64,000 bases of DNA, from contig NZ_BDCG01000012.1 in the NCBI RefSeq assembly GCF_001613385.1, forward strand, positions 496,001 through 560,000, given 5' to 3'. A program made the translations under genes and the position numbers. The DNA is from Nocardia flavorosea NBRC 108225. Lineage in GTDB: Bacteria > Actinomycetota > Actinomycetes > Mycobacteriales > Mycobacteriaceae. Of the stretch, positions 33,827-42,417 are shown piece by piece. Position 1 is the stretch's first letter; the number at the start of each line of letters is the position of its first letter. The notes beneath the pieces are model-generated. The model worked only from the letters and a program-made list of their open reading frames with translations. It was not told where the DNA came from and searched no databases.

Positions 33827-34684
33827 CTACCCCGACAGCTCGAAGTTTCCGTTGGACCCGTACACGGCCAGCGAGACCAGCAGTGTCACCGAGACGACCG
33901 CGATCAGCGAGGTCCGCACGGCATTACCCACCGCGGTACCCACACCCGACGGCCCGCCGGCGGCGAAGAAGCCGAAGTATGTGTGGATCAACAGGATTGT
34001 GATGGCCATGAGAATCGCCTGCAGGAAGGACCAGAGCAGGTCGATCGGGTTGAGGAAAGTCGCGAAATAGTGGTCGTAGAGCCCCGAGGACTGGCCCAGG
34101 ATCACCACCGTGGTGAACCGGCTGGCGAGGAACGAGGCGATCACCGCGATGGCGTAGAGCGGGGTGATCGCGATCATCCCGGCCATGATGCGGGTACCGA
34201 CCAGGTACGCGATCGGCTCGATCGCTATGGATTCCAGCGCGTCGATCTCTTCGTTGATCCGCATGGCGCCCAATTGCGCGGTGACACCGGCGCCGAACGT
34301 GGCCGCCAGGCCGATACCCGCGACGACCGGTGCGGAGATCCGGACATTGATGAAGGCGGACAGGAAGCCGGTGAGCGCCTCGATACCGATATCGCCCAGC
34401 GAGCTGTATCCCTGGACGGCGAGGGTGCCGCCGGTGGCCAGGGTCAGGAAGCTGACGATCACCACCGTGCCACCGAACGCCGCCAGCGTGCCGGCACCCA
34501 TGCTGATCTCCGCGATCAGCCGGACCGTCTCGCGTTTGTAGCGCCAGGCCGCCCTCGGCGCGAACGCGAGCGCCTTCACGTAGAAGATCGCGTGATCGCC
34601 GACCCGGCCGAGTACGTCCACCGGTTTTCGCAGCCGGCGGACCAGCGCCGGATAACGTGTGGTGAGCACCTCGGAGGCTGTCAT
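33827..34684 (-). CDS. yrbEB: YrbE/MlaE-type permease, second subunit
   Basis: A 285-residue integral membrane protein of the MlaE permease family with about five to six membrane segments and the EEIDALESIAIEP motif that contacts the ATPase (MlaF/Mkl type). Together with the upstream permease it forms the inner-membrane channel of the Mce importer. The ATPase gene is not in this window; mycobacteria encode one shared copy (Mkl/MceG) elsewhere. Confidence 0.93.
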   Translation of the reverse strand: MTASEVLTTRYPALVRRLRKPVDVLGRVGDHAIFYVKALAFAPRAAWRYKRETVRLIAEISMGAGTLAAFGGTVVIVSFLTLATGGTLAVQGYSSLGDIGIEALTGFLSAFINVRISAPVVAGIGLAATFGAGVTAQLGAMRINEEIDALESIAIEPIAYLVGTRIMAGMIAITPLYAIAVIASFLASRFTTVVILGQSSGLYDHYFATFLNPIDLLWSFLQAILMAITILLIHTYFGFFAAGGPSGVGTAVGNAVRTSLIAVVSVTLLVSLAVYGSNGNFELSG

Positions 34685-34696
34685 CGAATCCCTCCC

Positions 34697-35491
34697 TCAT
34701 CCGGTCGTCAACTGGATGCCGATCGCCGTGACCATCACATTGATGACGAACAGCGACATGAACGCATAGACCACGGTCTCGTTGACCGCGTTCCCCACCG
34801 CTTTCGCGCCGCCGGTGACGATCAGCCCGCGGTAGCAGGCGACGATCCCGGCGACCAGGCCGAAGAGCAGGGCCTTCACCGACGAGATGACCACCTCGTT
34901 GATGCCGGTGAGCAGGGTGATGCCGGCGACGAACGCGCCCGGGTTCACGTCCTGCACGTACACCGAGAACACATAGCCGCCGAGTACCCCGATGATGCAG
35001 ACCAGATTGTTCAACAGCAGCGCCACCAAGCCGGAGGCCAGCATGCGCGGCGTGACCAGCCGCTGCACCGGGTCGATGCCGAGCACCTCCATGGCCGCGA
35101 TCTCCTCACGGATGGTTCGCGATCCCAGATCGGCGCACATGGCGGTGGCACCGGATCCCGCCACGATCAGCACCGTGACCATCGGGCCGACCTGGGTCAC
35201 CGCGCCGAAGGCGGCGCCGGCGCCGGACAGGTCCGCGGCGCCCAGTTCGCGCAGCAGGATGTTCAGGGTGAAACTCACCAGCACGGTGAACGGAATCGCC
35301 ACCAGGAGAGTGGGAACCAGCGAGACCCGCACGATGAACCAGGACTGTTCGAGGAATTCCCGGGTCTGGAACGGGCGGCGGCAGGCGAAGCGCACCGCGT
35401 CGGCGGTCATGGCGAACAGGCCACCCACTGTCTGCAGTGGGCCCTCGACACGGTCTCTGAGCCGGACCAGGTAGGGCGTTCGGATGGTCAT
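34697..35491 (-). CDS. yrbEA: YrbE/MlaE-type permease, first subunit
   Basis: A 264-residue permease, first gene of the mce operon. It has the conserved GSGATAMCADLGSRTIREEI and AMEVLGIDPVQRL segment of the ATPase-coupling loop and several membrane helices. The start is the ATG at 35491. The operon then runs through yrbEB and mceA-F with gaps or overlaps of a few bases, consistent with one transcript. A variant operator lies 256 bases upstream. Confidence 0.93.
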   Translation of the reverse strand: MTIRTPYLVRLRDRVEGPLQTVGGLFAMTADAVRFACRRPFQTREFLEQSWFIVRVSLVPTLLVAIPFTVLVSFTLNILLRELGAADLSGAGAAFGAVTQVGPMVTVLIVAGSGATAMCADLGSRTIREEIAAMEVLGIDPVQRLVTPRMLASGLVALLLNNLVCIIGVLGGYVFSVYVQDVNPGAFVAGITLLTGINEVVISSVKALLFGLVAGIVACYRGLIVTGGAKAVGNAVNETVVYAFMSLFVINVMVTAIGIQLTTG

Positions 35492-36256
35492 ACCGGCCTC
35501 ACGACATCGGATGCAGTTGCCGACATGCCGAGGAATTCGTCATCGAAGTACTCCTGTCGAACGATCGACGCTCGGTGGAATACGCCGCGCGCGTTTCCAT
35601 CGAGTCGGGGCGGTTCACGAACGAACCGCGGCATGACGGGCAGCGCCGGGTCTGCGGCTACGGAGTCCGATTGCGGCCTGCGGCCGTAGTTTTCGCTCCG
35701 CGGGCTGCGCTGTCCCAGTCGGTGCTGCTGTCACATCTCTCGGTGCGGAAATGTAATTCTCAATTTCGAATAGGATGACATCCGATAGATGAGAACACAA
35801 TACTTGTGGGCAAGTTTCCGGAAACCCCGAGCAAAGCCCCCACCCCCCAACGGCGACCATCGGCCGACAAGCCTGCAAGCAGGCATGATAACCCCGAAAA
35901 ACCGGGCTCGAGGTGGGAAATGCCGCGGAATCACCCCGAAGAATCGTGAAGATCAACGTTTCAAAATTTGCCCACACCGGCGCCCGGAGTACACCGATCC
36001 ATTGAATTCGCCCAATTGCATACAGGCTCCCTCGGAATACACCCGGATAAACCGCGGAAAACCCCTCGGCAACACCGTAAAAATCGGTGTCCGCCAACGG
36101 CGGAGACCCCGAAACCCGCCTCGGCCGCATCCCCCTGCGACCAGTGTCCGGGTCAGCCCATCACCTACCGACCCGGCCGGCCGTCGTTCATCTCATGGAC
36201 ACCGGAGCGACCCCGCCCCGCCGATACCCATCCCCTCCGCGCCTACCCCGCGCGCG
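35492..36256. other. Long intergenic region upstream of the mce operon
   Basis: About 765 bases, clearly AT-richer than its surroundings between 35740 and 36110. It contains the variant operator at 35747-35761, a small palindrome GGATG-A-CATCC at 35773-35783, a GCCTGC-AA-GCAGGC hairpin at 35871-35884 and a distant inverted pair TGTGGGCAA (35805-35813) / TTGCCCACA (35968-35976). Frames across it look like shadows. It may hold the mce promoter and a small RNA; neither can be proved from sequence. Confidence 0.55.
35747..35761. promoter_or_regulatory. Variant operator GGAAAT-GTA-ATTCTC upstream of the mce operon
   Basis: Same variant left half-site as the copy before the first acyl-CoA synthetase and an exact right half-site. 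It lies 256 bases before yrbEA, leaving room for a long 5' leader. It suggests that import and catabolism share one regulator. Confidence 0.6.
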
Positions 36257-36763
36257 TCAGACCGCCGGAACGAGATCCGCGCAGACCGGCGCATATTCCG
36301 TGGCGCCACTGCGGAATATCTCACTGGGCGTCACCGCGGCCGCGGAGAGCCCCGCCGCCACCAGAGCCTGCGCCTTGAACGCGCGGGCCGCATAACTCAG
36401 ACGGTGCAGTACCGGGTCGACACCGTGGTCCTGCCCGGCCGGCCAGCCGTCACCCCACACGACGACCTCGATCGCGCGATCCTCCAGCGCCCGCAAGACA
36501 CCTTTACGCGCCCGGCCGTCTCTACTACATACATCGGCGTTCACGGCCAGCGCCTGGGGCAGCCGCCCCGGGACCTCGGTTGCCAGTACGGAGTCGAGCT
36601 CCCGGACCTCGGCGCCGAGGATTTTCAACGGGCGGATATCGGACGGCTGCGCGAGCAGAACCGTCACCTCCCACCCGGCCACCGAACGGTCGAACAACCA
36701 TCCGCCGGCGAACTGGACCGCGTCGGCCACGGTTGCCGCCACCACATCGAGCCGGTACCTCAT
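36257..36763 (-). CDS. Conserved hypothetical protein co-transcribed with TetR
   Basis: A 168-residue soluble protein starting MRYRLDVVAATVADAVQFAGG, with AAGGAGATG overlapping region as ribosome site. The ATG shares one base with the TetR stop (TGATG). The centre (GWEVTVLLAQPSDIRPLKILGAEV) suggests an alpha/beta fold, but I do not recognise the family. Co-transcription suggests it acts with, or is controlled by, the TetR protein. Confidence 0.7.
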   Translation of the reverse strand: MRYRLDVVAATVADAVQFAGGWLFDRSVAGWEVTVLLAQPSDIRPLKILGAEVRELDSVLATEVPGRLPQALAVNADVCSRDGRARKGVLRALEDRAIEVVVWGDGWPAGQDHGVDPVLHRLSYAARAFKAQALVAAGLSAAAVTPSEIFRSGATEYAPVCADLVPAV

Positions 36764-37365
36764 CACATCTCCTTCGCCGCCAAGTCGCGGGCCAGCGACT
36801 CGGTGTAACCGTTGAAAACTTCGGCCAGCGGGATCGAACGATCGAGCAGCCACGAGATCTCCATTCCGTTCAGAAAGGCGACGATCTCGACCGCGCGCAT
36901 CCGCGGATCGATATCGCGCCGGTACCGGCCGCTGTCCTGGCCCCGCCGAATCGCCTGGGTGACGAGTTCGACGGCCGTGCGCCACCGATCGAGCATCCGA
37001 TCGTGCAGTGGCGCCTCGGGCATGAGGTTCTCGACGAGGAGGACGACGAAGGTGCCGACCAGCTCCGGAGAACGTTCCATCCTGGTGACGACCTTGCGGA
37101 TCTCCACGACGAGATCACCGCTGATATCGGCGTCCTCCAGGTCTTCGGCGTCGCGGGCGTCCAGGACAGCGTGCAGCAACTGCTCTTTGGAGGAGAAGTG
37201 ATGCAGCAACCCCGCGGAGGTCACTCCGGCCTCACCGGCGATCTGCGCCAGCGTCGTGCTGCGCCAGCCGTTGCGAGTGAGGAGACGCTGCGCTACGCCG
37301 AGTATTCGCTGCCTGCGGTCCTCCCCCTTGGCGAGGAGTGAGGCATAGGGACGAGGAGCTGTCAT
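36763..37365 (-). CDS. TetR family regulator
   Basis: A 200-residue regulator with the TetR helix-turn-helix at about residues 17-65 (TTLAQIAGEAGVTSAGLLHHFSSKEQLL). The C-terminal domain resembles the common TetR_C groups. An inverted repeat with arms AACCTAGTG and CAGTAGGTT lies 22-45 bases upstream of the start, in an ideal position for autoregulation. This motif differs from the GAGAAT palindrome, so it probably governs only its own operon and perhaps the divergent amidohydrolase operon. Confidence 0.85.
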   Translation of the reverse strand: MTAPRPYASLLAKGEDRRQRILGVAQRLLTRNGWRSTTLAQIAGEAGVTSAGLLHHFSSKEQLLHAVLDARDAEDLEDADISGDLVVEIRKVVTRMERSPELVGTFVVLLVENLMPEAPLHDRMLDRWRTAVELVTQAIRRGQDSGRYRRDIDPRMRAVEIVAFLNGMEISWLLDRSIPLAEVFNGYTESLARDLAAKEM

Positions 37366-37386
37366 GGTCCGGACCCCGATCTGGCA

Positions 37387-37410
37387 AACCTAGTGAACAC
37401 ACAGTAGGTT
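37387..37410. promoter_or_regulatory. Inverted repeat AACCTAGTG-N6-CAGTAGGTT, probable TetR autoregulatory operator
   Basis: Nine-base arms with one mismatch around AACACA, immediately upstream of the TetR gene. Size and place are typical of TetR operators. Confidence 0.7.
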
Positions 37411-37541
37411 GGTTTCCGTCCTGTGACAAGGGTTACAAAGAAGTTGCTTCCGCAACCGGCCTCCACCTGCGGCCCAGGGGCGGCGCTATACGCGAATCAA
37501 CCCCTCGAAGGTCCCGTCGACAACACTCCAGAAACCCTGGT

Positions 37542-37556
37542 GAGAATATCATTCTC
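37542..37556. promoter_or_regulatory. Operator GAGAAT-ATC-ATTCTC upstream of the amidohydrolase/M24 operon
   Basis: A perfect copy of the shared palindrome, about 240 bases before the amidohydrolase start. It ties this operon to the KstD/mhp, acyl-CoA dehydrogenase and mce units. Confidence 0.75.
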
Positions 37557-37797
37557 CCCGTTTCATCCGGGCTGGAACGAGCCGATCGAACCGAACACTC
37601 AGAACGGCACTCTCCAATTGTGATAATGTCGTTTTCAGCTTGGCGGGTCAGCCACCCGGCTTCCGGCCGCCCGCTCCGCCTGCGCGGCGGATGTTGTGAC
37701 ATAGCGGTTCGGCATGACCGCCGCGTCGACGGCCGGGGCCCGGGGTACGACCGCCGACGGCAAATTCGCGAATCAAACGATCCATTGGAGGGTCACG

Positions 37798-38967
37798 ATG
37801 CCGACTTCGCCCAGCAGCGCCCCGCTCTACCCACCCCAAGGGTTCGGCCCACCCAAGGACCGCCGCGGCCGGGCCGAGGGCAGCCTCGGACTACCCGCCG
37901 GCACCGAGGTCTTCTCCGCCGACAACCACATCTCACTCGCCGACGACATCTTCTACGAACGCTTCCCCGAAGAGCTGCGGGACAAGGCGCCACGGGTGTG
38001 GTACGAGGAGGGGGCCTATCAGATCGGCCGGAAGGGAAAATCGTTCCTGCCCGGCGATTTCAGCCGGGTCCTGATGCAGTACGACCCCCTCGACGGCTCC
38101 GGCAGTACCAACCTCGAGGCCCGGAGCGCGGATCTGCGCGCCGACGGGATCGACAAGGAGCTCGCGTTCCCCAATTCCCTGCTCGCGCTGCTGTTCTACC
38201 CGGACAAGGCGATCCGCGAACGCTGTTTCCGCATCTACAACGAGTACATCGCCGAAGTGCAGGAACGCTCCGGTGGTGCACTGTACGGGGTCGGGCTGAT
38301 CAACTGGTGGGACGCCGAAGGCGCCCGCCGGACCCTTGCCGAACTGAAAGCATTGAGGCTCAAGACTTTCCTGCTGCCGCTCGCGGCGGGCAAGGACGAC
38401 GACGGCGCCGTCATCGATTACGGCAGCACCTCGATGATCGGCGTCTGGGACGCCATCGAGGAATCCGGGATACCCGTATCGCACCATATCGGCGAATCTC
38501 CGCTGTCCGCGCCGTGCGAGGTGAACAGCGTGGTGGTCGGGATGATGCACAATGTTGCCCCGTTCCGGGAACTGTTCTCCAAGTACATTTTCAGCGGGAT
38601 CATCGACCGGCATCCCGGTCTGCAGATCGGCTGGTTCGAGGGCGGTATCAACTGGGTCGCCTCGGCACTGCAGGACGCCGAACATATGCATGCGTCCTAC
38701 CGGCACATGTACAACCGGCCCCTGGATCATGAGGTCCGCTACTACTGGGACAACCATATGCGGGCCTCGTTCATGGTCGACCCGCTGGGCCTGGCCATCA
38801 TCGATCAGATCGGCGCGGACCGGGTGATGTGGTCGTCGGACTACCCGCACAACGAGAGCACCTTCGGCTACTCGGAGAAATCCCTGGCCTCGGTCGTCGA
38901 GGCTGTCGGTCCCGGGGCGGCCGCGCGCATCGTGAGCGGAAATATCAAGGAATTCCTGGGCGTCTAG
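37798..38967 (+). CDS. Amidohydrolase-2 family protein
   Basis: A 389-residue TIM-barrel hydrolase from the ATG at 37798 (GGAGGG upstream). Segments FSADNHISL, SHHIGESPL, QIGWFEGGINWVASALQD and MWSSDYPHNESTFG are the usual metal-site and active-site stretches of this group, with the terminal Asp kept. It is the third such enzyme in the window and first of an operon with two M24 proteins, a crotonase and possibly the CoA-transferase. Decarboxylation or hydrolysis of a ring or acyl intermediate is possible; the exact reaction is unknown. Confidence 0.83.
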   Translation: MPTSPSSAPLYPPQGFGPPKDRRGRAEGSLGLPAGTEVFSADNHISLADDIFYERFPEELRDKAPRVWYEEGAYQIGRKGKSFLPGDFSRVLMQYDPLDGSGSTNLEARSADLRADGIDKELAFPNSLLALLFYPDKAIRERCFRIYNEYIAEVQERSGGALYGVGLINWWDAEGARRTLAELKALRLKTFLLPLAAGKDDDGAVIDYGSTSMIGVWDAIEESGIPVSHHIGESPLSAPCEVNSVVVGMMHNVAPFRELFSKYIFSGIIDRHPGLQIGWFEGGINWVASALQDAEHMHASYRHMYNRPLDHEVRYYWDNHMRASFMVDPLGLAIIDQIGADRVMWSSDYPHNESTFGYSEKSLASVVEAVGPGAAARIVSGNIKEFLGV

Positions 38968-38997
38968 GCCCCGCGACGCCGAGAAGGACCGTATTCG

Positions 38998-40233
38998 ATG
39001 ACTGCATTTCCCGCCGCGACGACCGCGGCGATCGAGATACCCGACCTCCCGGACCGTGCGCGGATGCGCCGGGAGACCGGGGCCCGCCTGCGTTCGGCCA
39101 TGGCCGAACGCGGCGTCGACGCGGCGATCCTGCTGCTGAACAACAATGTCGTGTATGCGAGCGGAGCGAACTGGCCGCTCGGCGATGCGGGTCTGGCACA
39201 TGTCGAACGACCGGTGGCGGTGGTGACGGCCGACGACGAATGGCCGCATCTTTTCCTGCCGTTCCGGGCGGGCGCGGCCGCGGAATCCGAATTGCCGGCC
39301 GATCATCTGCATCCGCCCGTGTACCTCGAATTCGACGAGGGCGTAGCAGATTTCGGCCGTAAACTGGCCGAACTCGTGCGGCCGGGCGCCACCGTTGCGG
39401 TGGACGAGTTCACCGGCGCGATGCTGCGTGCCCGCGACCGGCTCTTCCCCGGCACGGTGCCGGTGGACGCCGCCACGGTGATCGGCCCCGCCAAACTGAT
39501 CAAAACACCCGACGAACTGTCCTGTATCCGCAAGGCCTGCCGGATCACCGAGGAAGCCATCGTCGATGTCCAGGCCTCGCTGGCGCCGGGGGTCCGCCAG
39601 ATCGATTTGTCCGCGGGCTTCGTGCGGCGCGCATTCGAACTCGGCGCCACCGCGACCATGCTCGACGCCATCTGGCAGGTCATGCCGGACAGCAAAGCCG
39701 ACGGAGTGTGGACGACCCACGGGGATCTCGCCCTGCCCCTGCTCACCACCGAACGCGAGCTGAAGGCCGGCGATGTGCTCTGGACCGATGTCAGCATCAC
39801 CTACAACGGCTACTGCTCCGATTTCGGGCGCACCTGGATCGTCGGCCAGGACCCGGCACCGCGGCAGCAGGCTCAGTACCGGCAGTGGCGGCACATCCTG
39901 GAAGCGGTGCTCGCGCAGATCCGCCCAGGAGCCACCGCCGGGCAGCTCGCCCGCGCGGCAACCGAGGCAGCCGGTGGGCAACGCCCGTGGCTGCCACATT
40001 TCTATATCTCGCACGGAATCGGCGTGAGCGCCGCCGAGACGCCGATGATCGGCACCGATCTCGGCACCGAATTCGACGACAATTTCGTGCTCCGCCCCGG
40101 CATGGTGCTGGTCCTGGAACCCGTGGTGTGGGAAGACGGCACCGGCGGCTATCGCAGTGAGGAGATCGTGGTGGTAACCGACGGAGGCTGGATGCCTCTC
40201 ACCGACTACACCTATGCCCCCTATGGCGACTGA
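38998..40233 (+). CDS. M24 family metallopeptidase-like protein (Xaa-Pro peptidase fold), metal site intact
   Basis: A 411-residue protein with the creatinase-like N-terminal domain and a C-terminal pita-bread domain. The five metal ligands of M24 enzymes are visible: Asp264 (LWTDVS), Asp275 (CSDFGRTW), His339 (ISHGIG), Glu374 (VLEPVV) and Glu388 (YRSEEIV). It should bind two Mn or Co ions and may cleave an X-Pro or related amide bond. It overlaps the next M24-like gene, whose ligands are lost. A role within a lipid or aromatic pathway is unexpected. Confidence 0.83.
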   Translation: MTAFPAATTAAIEIPDLPDRARMRRETGARLRSAMAERGVDAAILLLNNNVVYASGANWPLGDAGLAHVERPVAVVTADDEWPHLFLPFRAGAAAESELPADHLHPPVYLEFDEGVADFGRKLAELVRPGATVAVDEFTGAMLRARDRLFPGTVPVDAATVIGPAKLIKTPDELSCIRKACRITEEAIVDVQASLAPGVRQIDLSAGFVRRAFELGATATMLDAIWQVMPDSKADGVWTTHGDLALPLLTTERELKAGDVLWTDVSITYNGYCSDFGRTWIVGQDPAPRQQAQYRQWRHILEAVLAQIRPGATAGQLARAATEAAGGQRPWLPHFYISHGIGVSAAETPMIGTDLGTEFDDNFVLRPGMVLVLEPVVWEDGTGGYRSEEIVVVTDGGWMPLTDYTYAPYGD

Positions 40234-41347
40234 AATCCTGCCGGACGATCGCGCGCTGCGGGCTGGGCGCCGCGAGCGTGTGCTGGCACAGATGCACGCC
40301 CACGACCTCGATGTGCTGATCGCCGGGCGGCAGGCCAATGCCCGCTATCTGTCCGGGGCACCCCAGCTGTGGGTCGCCGGGACCCGGCCGTTCGGCCCGG
40401 TGGCCCTGCTGATGCGGCAGACCGGTGCGGTCCACCTGCACAGCACCTGGGACGAGGGAATACCCGAGGACATCCCCCGCGAGAACCTGTACGAAACGAT
40501 GTGGGATCCGCGCAATCTCATCGCGGTCCTCCGCGATATCGACGGCGCGGCCACGGCACGGCGGGTCGGCACCGACGCCTTGTCACCGGCCTTCGCCCAG
40601 TTGCTGCCCATGGCGTTCCCGAATGCCGAGATCGTCGACGGCGAACTCGCGTTCCGGGCGGCGCGACGGGTCAAGATCGGGGCCGAGGTAGCGACGATGC
40701 GCGCCGGGTTGCGGGTCGCCGAACAAGGCCTTTCCGCAGCTCTCGCACAGCTCGCGCCGGGGGTCACCGAGCAGGGGCTCGCGGGCGTACTGCTCGAAGC
40801 CTGCGCGGCCGGTGGGGTGAGCACACCCGCAACTCAGGATGCGGCGTGGGTGACCGCGCGCGACCATCCGTGGCGGCGCGCAAGTGCGGACCGGCACGTC
40901 CAGGAAGGCGATCTGGTCGCCTTCTCCTCAGGTGTGCTCGCCGACGGATATATCGGCGAGGTCGGGCGGACCTGGCCGGTCGGACCGGCCACCCCGGGGG
41001 TTCGGAAACTGTACGGACGCTGGAACTCCCTATGGGACAGGTTGTTACAGGCCTGCCGACCCGGCGCACCCGCCTCCGGGCTGCTGGATGCCTACTCCGA
41101 CGCGGGTGAACCCCTGCCCGCCGTGCCGGTGGCCCGCGGGCTCGGTATGGGATTCGATCCACCGGTCGTGGCACCCGCCCTGCGCGCAACCGCCGACGCG
41201 GAGCGGCTCGAGCCCGGGATGGTCCTGGCCGTCACCGGCTATGTCTGGGCCGAGGGCGTGGGCGCGGTATTCGGCCGCGACGCCGTGCTCATCGGTGGTG
41301 ACGGACCGCAGGTGCTGACTTCGAGTCCGTATTGGGGCCGGCAATGA
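40214..41347 (+). CDS. Degenerate M24-like protein without metal ligands
   Basis: A 377-residue paralogue of the upstream protein, overlapping it by 20 bases; an alternative ATG lies three codons in. In the same alignment positions the ligands are changed: AFSSGV for the first Asp, GEVGRTW for the second, ARGLGM for the His, VTGYVW and FGRDAV for the glutamates. It therefore cannot be a standard dinuclear metallopeptidase. Creatinase, a metal-free M24 enzyme, shows that the fold can catalyse without metal, but creatinase residues were not confirmed. It could also be a regulatory partner of the intact protein. Confidence 0.8.
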   Translation: MPPMATEILPDDRALRAGRRERVLAQMHAHDLDVLIAGRQANARYLSGAPQLWVAGTRPFGPVALLMRQTGAVHLHSTWDEGIPEDIPRENLYETMWDPRNLIAVLRDIDGAATARRVGTDALSPAFAQLLPMAFPNAEIVDGELAFRAARRVKIGAEVATMRAGLRVAEQGLSAALAQLAPGVTEQGLAGVLLEACAAGGVSTPATQDAAWVTARDHPWRRASADRHVQEGDLVAFSSGVLADGYIGEVGRTWPVGPATPGVRKLYGRWNSLWDRLLQACRPGAPASGLLDAYSDAGEPLPAVPVARGLGMGFDPPVVAPALRATADAERLEPGMVLAVTGYVWAEGVGAVFGRDAVLIGGDGPQVLTSSPYWGRQ

Positions 41348-42417
41348 CCACCCGGAAACCGGCCGCCGCCGGAAGCAGAGGAGCCTCGGACATGCCCGAC
41401 GACGGGATCGGAAACAGCACCGGCAGTGCGGCGGAGAACCCGGGGGCGACGGAAAGCGAGCAGAAGCCGGACCAGCCCAGTGCCGAGGAGATCATCCGGT
41501 ACTCGAAGGATCCCGCGACCCGGATCGCGACCATCACCTTCGACCGCCCCGATCAACTCAACGCCCCCACCATGGCCGCGCGCCTGCGCTACGGCGACCT
41601 CATCCACCGGGCCGGTATCGACGACGAGGTGAAAGTACTGGTGATCCGCGGCGCCGGTGACGATTTCGGGTCGGGCGCCGATCTCGGCGAATTCATGGCC
41701 GTCCAGAACGACGCCGACCAGGGGCCACGGCTCAGCGAATACAAGATCGGCCCCGACGAGGTGCGGTATCCGCCGAAGGAATCGTTCCGGCACGGCGCCA
41801 GTATCAGCCAGTGGTACGCCAACGCCCAGGCCGGCTGCCGGAGTCTGCAGGAGTTCAAGAAGATCAGCATCGTCGAGGTGAAGGGCTACTGTTACGGCTG
41901 GCATTTCTACCAGGCTGCCGACGCCGATCTGGTGATCTCCGCCGACGACGCGCTCTTCGGACACCCCTCGTTCCGGTACTACGGGTGGGGTCCGCGGATG
42001 TGGACCTGGGCGCAGACCATGGGGTTGCGCAAATTCCAGGAGATGGTGTTCACCGGCCGCCCGTTCTCCGCGGCGGAAATGGCCGAATGCAACTTCCTCA
42101 ACAGCGTGGTCCCACGCGCGGAACTCGAGGCCGAAACCGCGAAGTACGCCCTGGCCTGTGCCCGTAACCGGCCCACCGACACGGTGTTCATGCAGAAGGT
42201 GTTCTTCGAGATCATGAAACAGCAGCAGGGCGAATACATGGGCAGCCTGCTCAGCGGTTTCTTCGAATCGATGGGCGGCCATATCCACGCCGACGACAAC
42301 GATCTGATGCTGGACAACGCCTTCGACGACGGGTTGAACAACTCGGTCAAGGACAACGACAGCCGCTTCCCGCCGGAGTTCCGGCTCAGCAGGTCGGGCC
42401 GGCGGAAAGCCGAATAG
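41344..42417 (+). CDS. Atypical enoyl-CoA hydratase/isomerase (crotonase) family protein
   Basis: A 357-residue crotonase-fold protein; the ATG overlaps the upstream stop (ATGA). After a disordered stretch of about 45 residues come TITFDRPDQLNAPTM, VIRGAGDDFGSGADLGEF and the oxyanion segment EVKGYCYGWHFYQAADADL. The two glutamates needed for hydration in classical enzymes appear replaced: Tyr in YGWHFYQ and Ser in FGHPSFRYYGWG. The C-terminus is longer than usual. It may act as a ring hydrolase, isomerase or decarboxylase on a CoA ester instead of a hydratase (inference). Confidence 0.82.
   Translation: MTTRKPAAAGSRGASDMPDDGIGNSTGSAAENPGATESEQKPDQPSAEEIIRYSKDPATRIATITFDRPDQLNAPTMAARLRYGDLIHRAGIDDEVKVLVIRGAGDDFGSGADLGEFMAVQNDADQGPRLSEYKIGPDEVRYPPKESFRHGASISQWYANAQAGCRSLQEFKKISIVEVKGYCYGWHFYQAADADLVISADDALFGHPSFRYYGWGPRMWTWAQTMGLRKFQEMVFTGRPFSAAEMAECNFLNSVVPRAELEAETAKYALACARNRPTDTVFMQKVFFEIMKQQQGEYMGSLLSGFFESMGGHIHADDNDLMLDNAFDDGLNNSVKDNDSRFPPEFRLSRSGRRKAE

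Larger units (their letters stand above)
37366..37797. other. Divergent promoter region between TetR and the amidohydrolase/M24 operon
   Basis: About 430 bases without a credible gene. It holds the TetR autoregulatory inverted repeat and, 155 bases to the right, a perfect copy of the shared GAGAAT palindrome. Both are listed separately. The amidohydrolase ribosome site (GGAGGG) ends the region. Confidence 0.7.

Noticed and set aside
33800..35689. 629-codon plus-strand frame opposite the yrbE genes
   Set aside because: Antisense shadow of the permease genes; composition dominated by His/Arg/Asp/Gly.
35615..36130. 171-codon minus-strand frame in the mce leader
   Set aside because: Mixed composition, no ribosome site, no recognisable domain; the region looks regulatory.
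37933..40338. 801-codon minus-strand open frame opposite the amidohydrolase and M24 genes
   Set aside because: High-GC antisense frame over clearly recognisable proteins; no start signal or motif.
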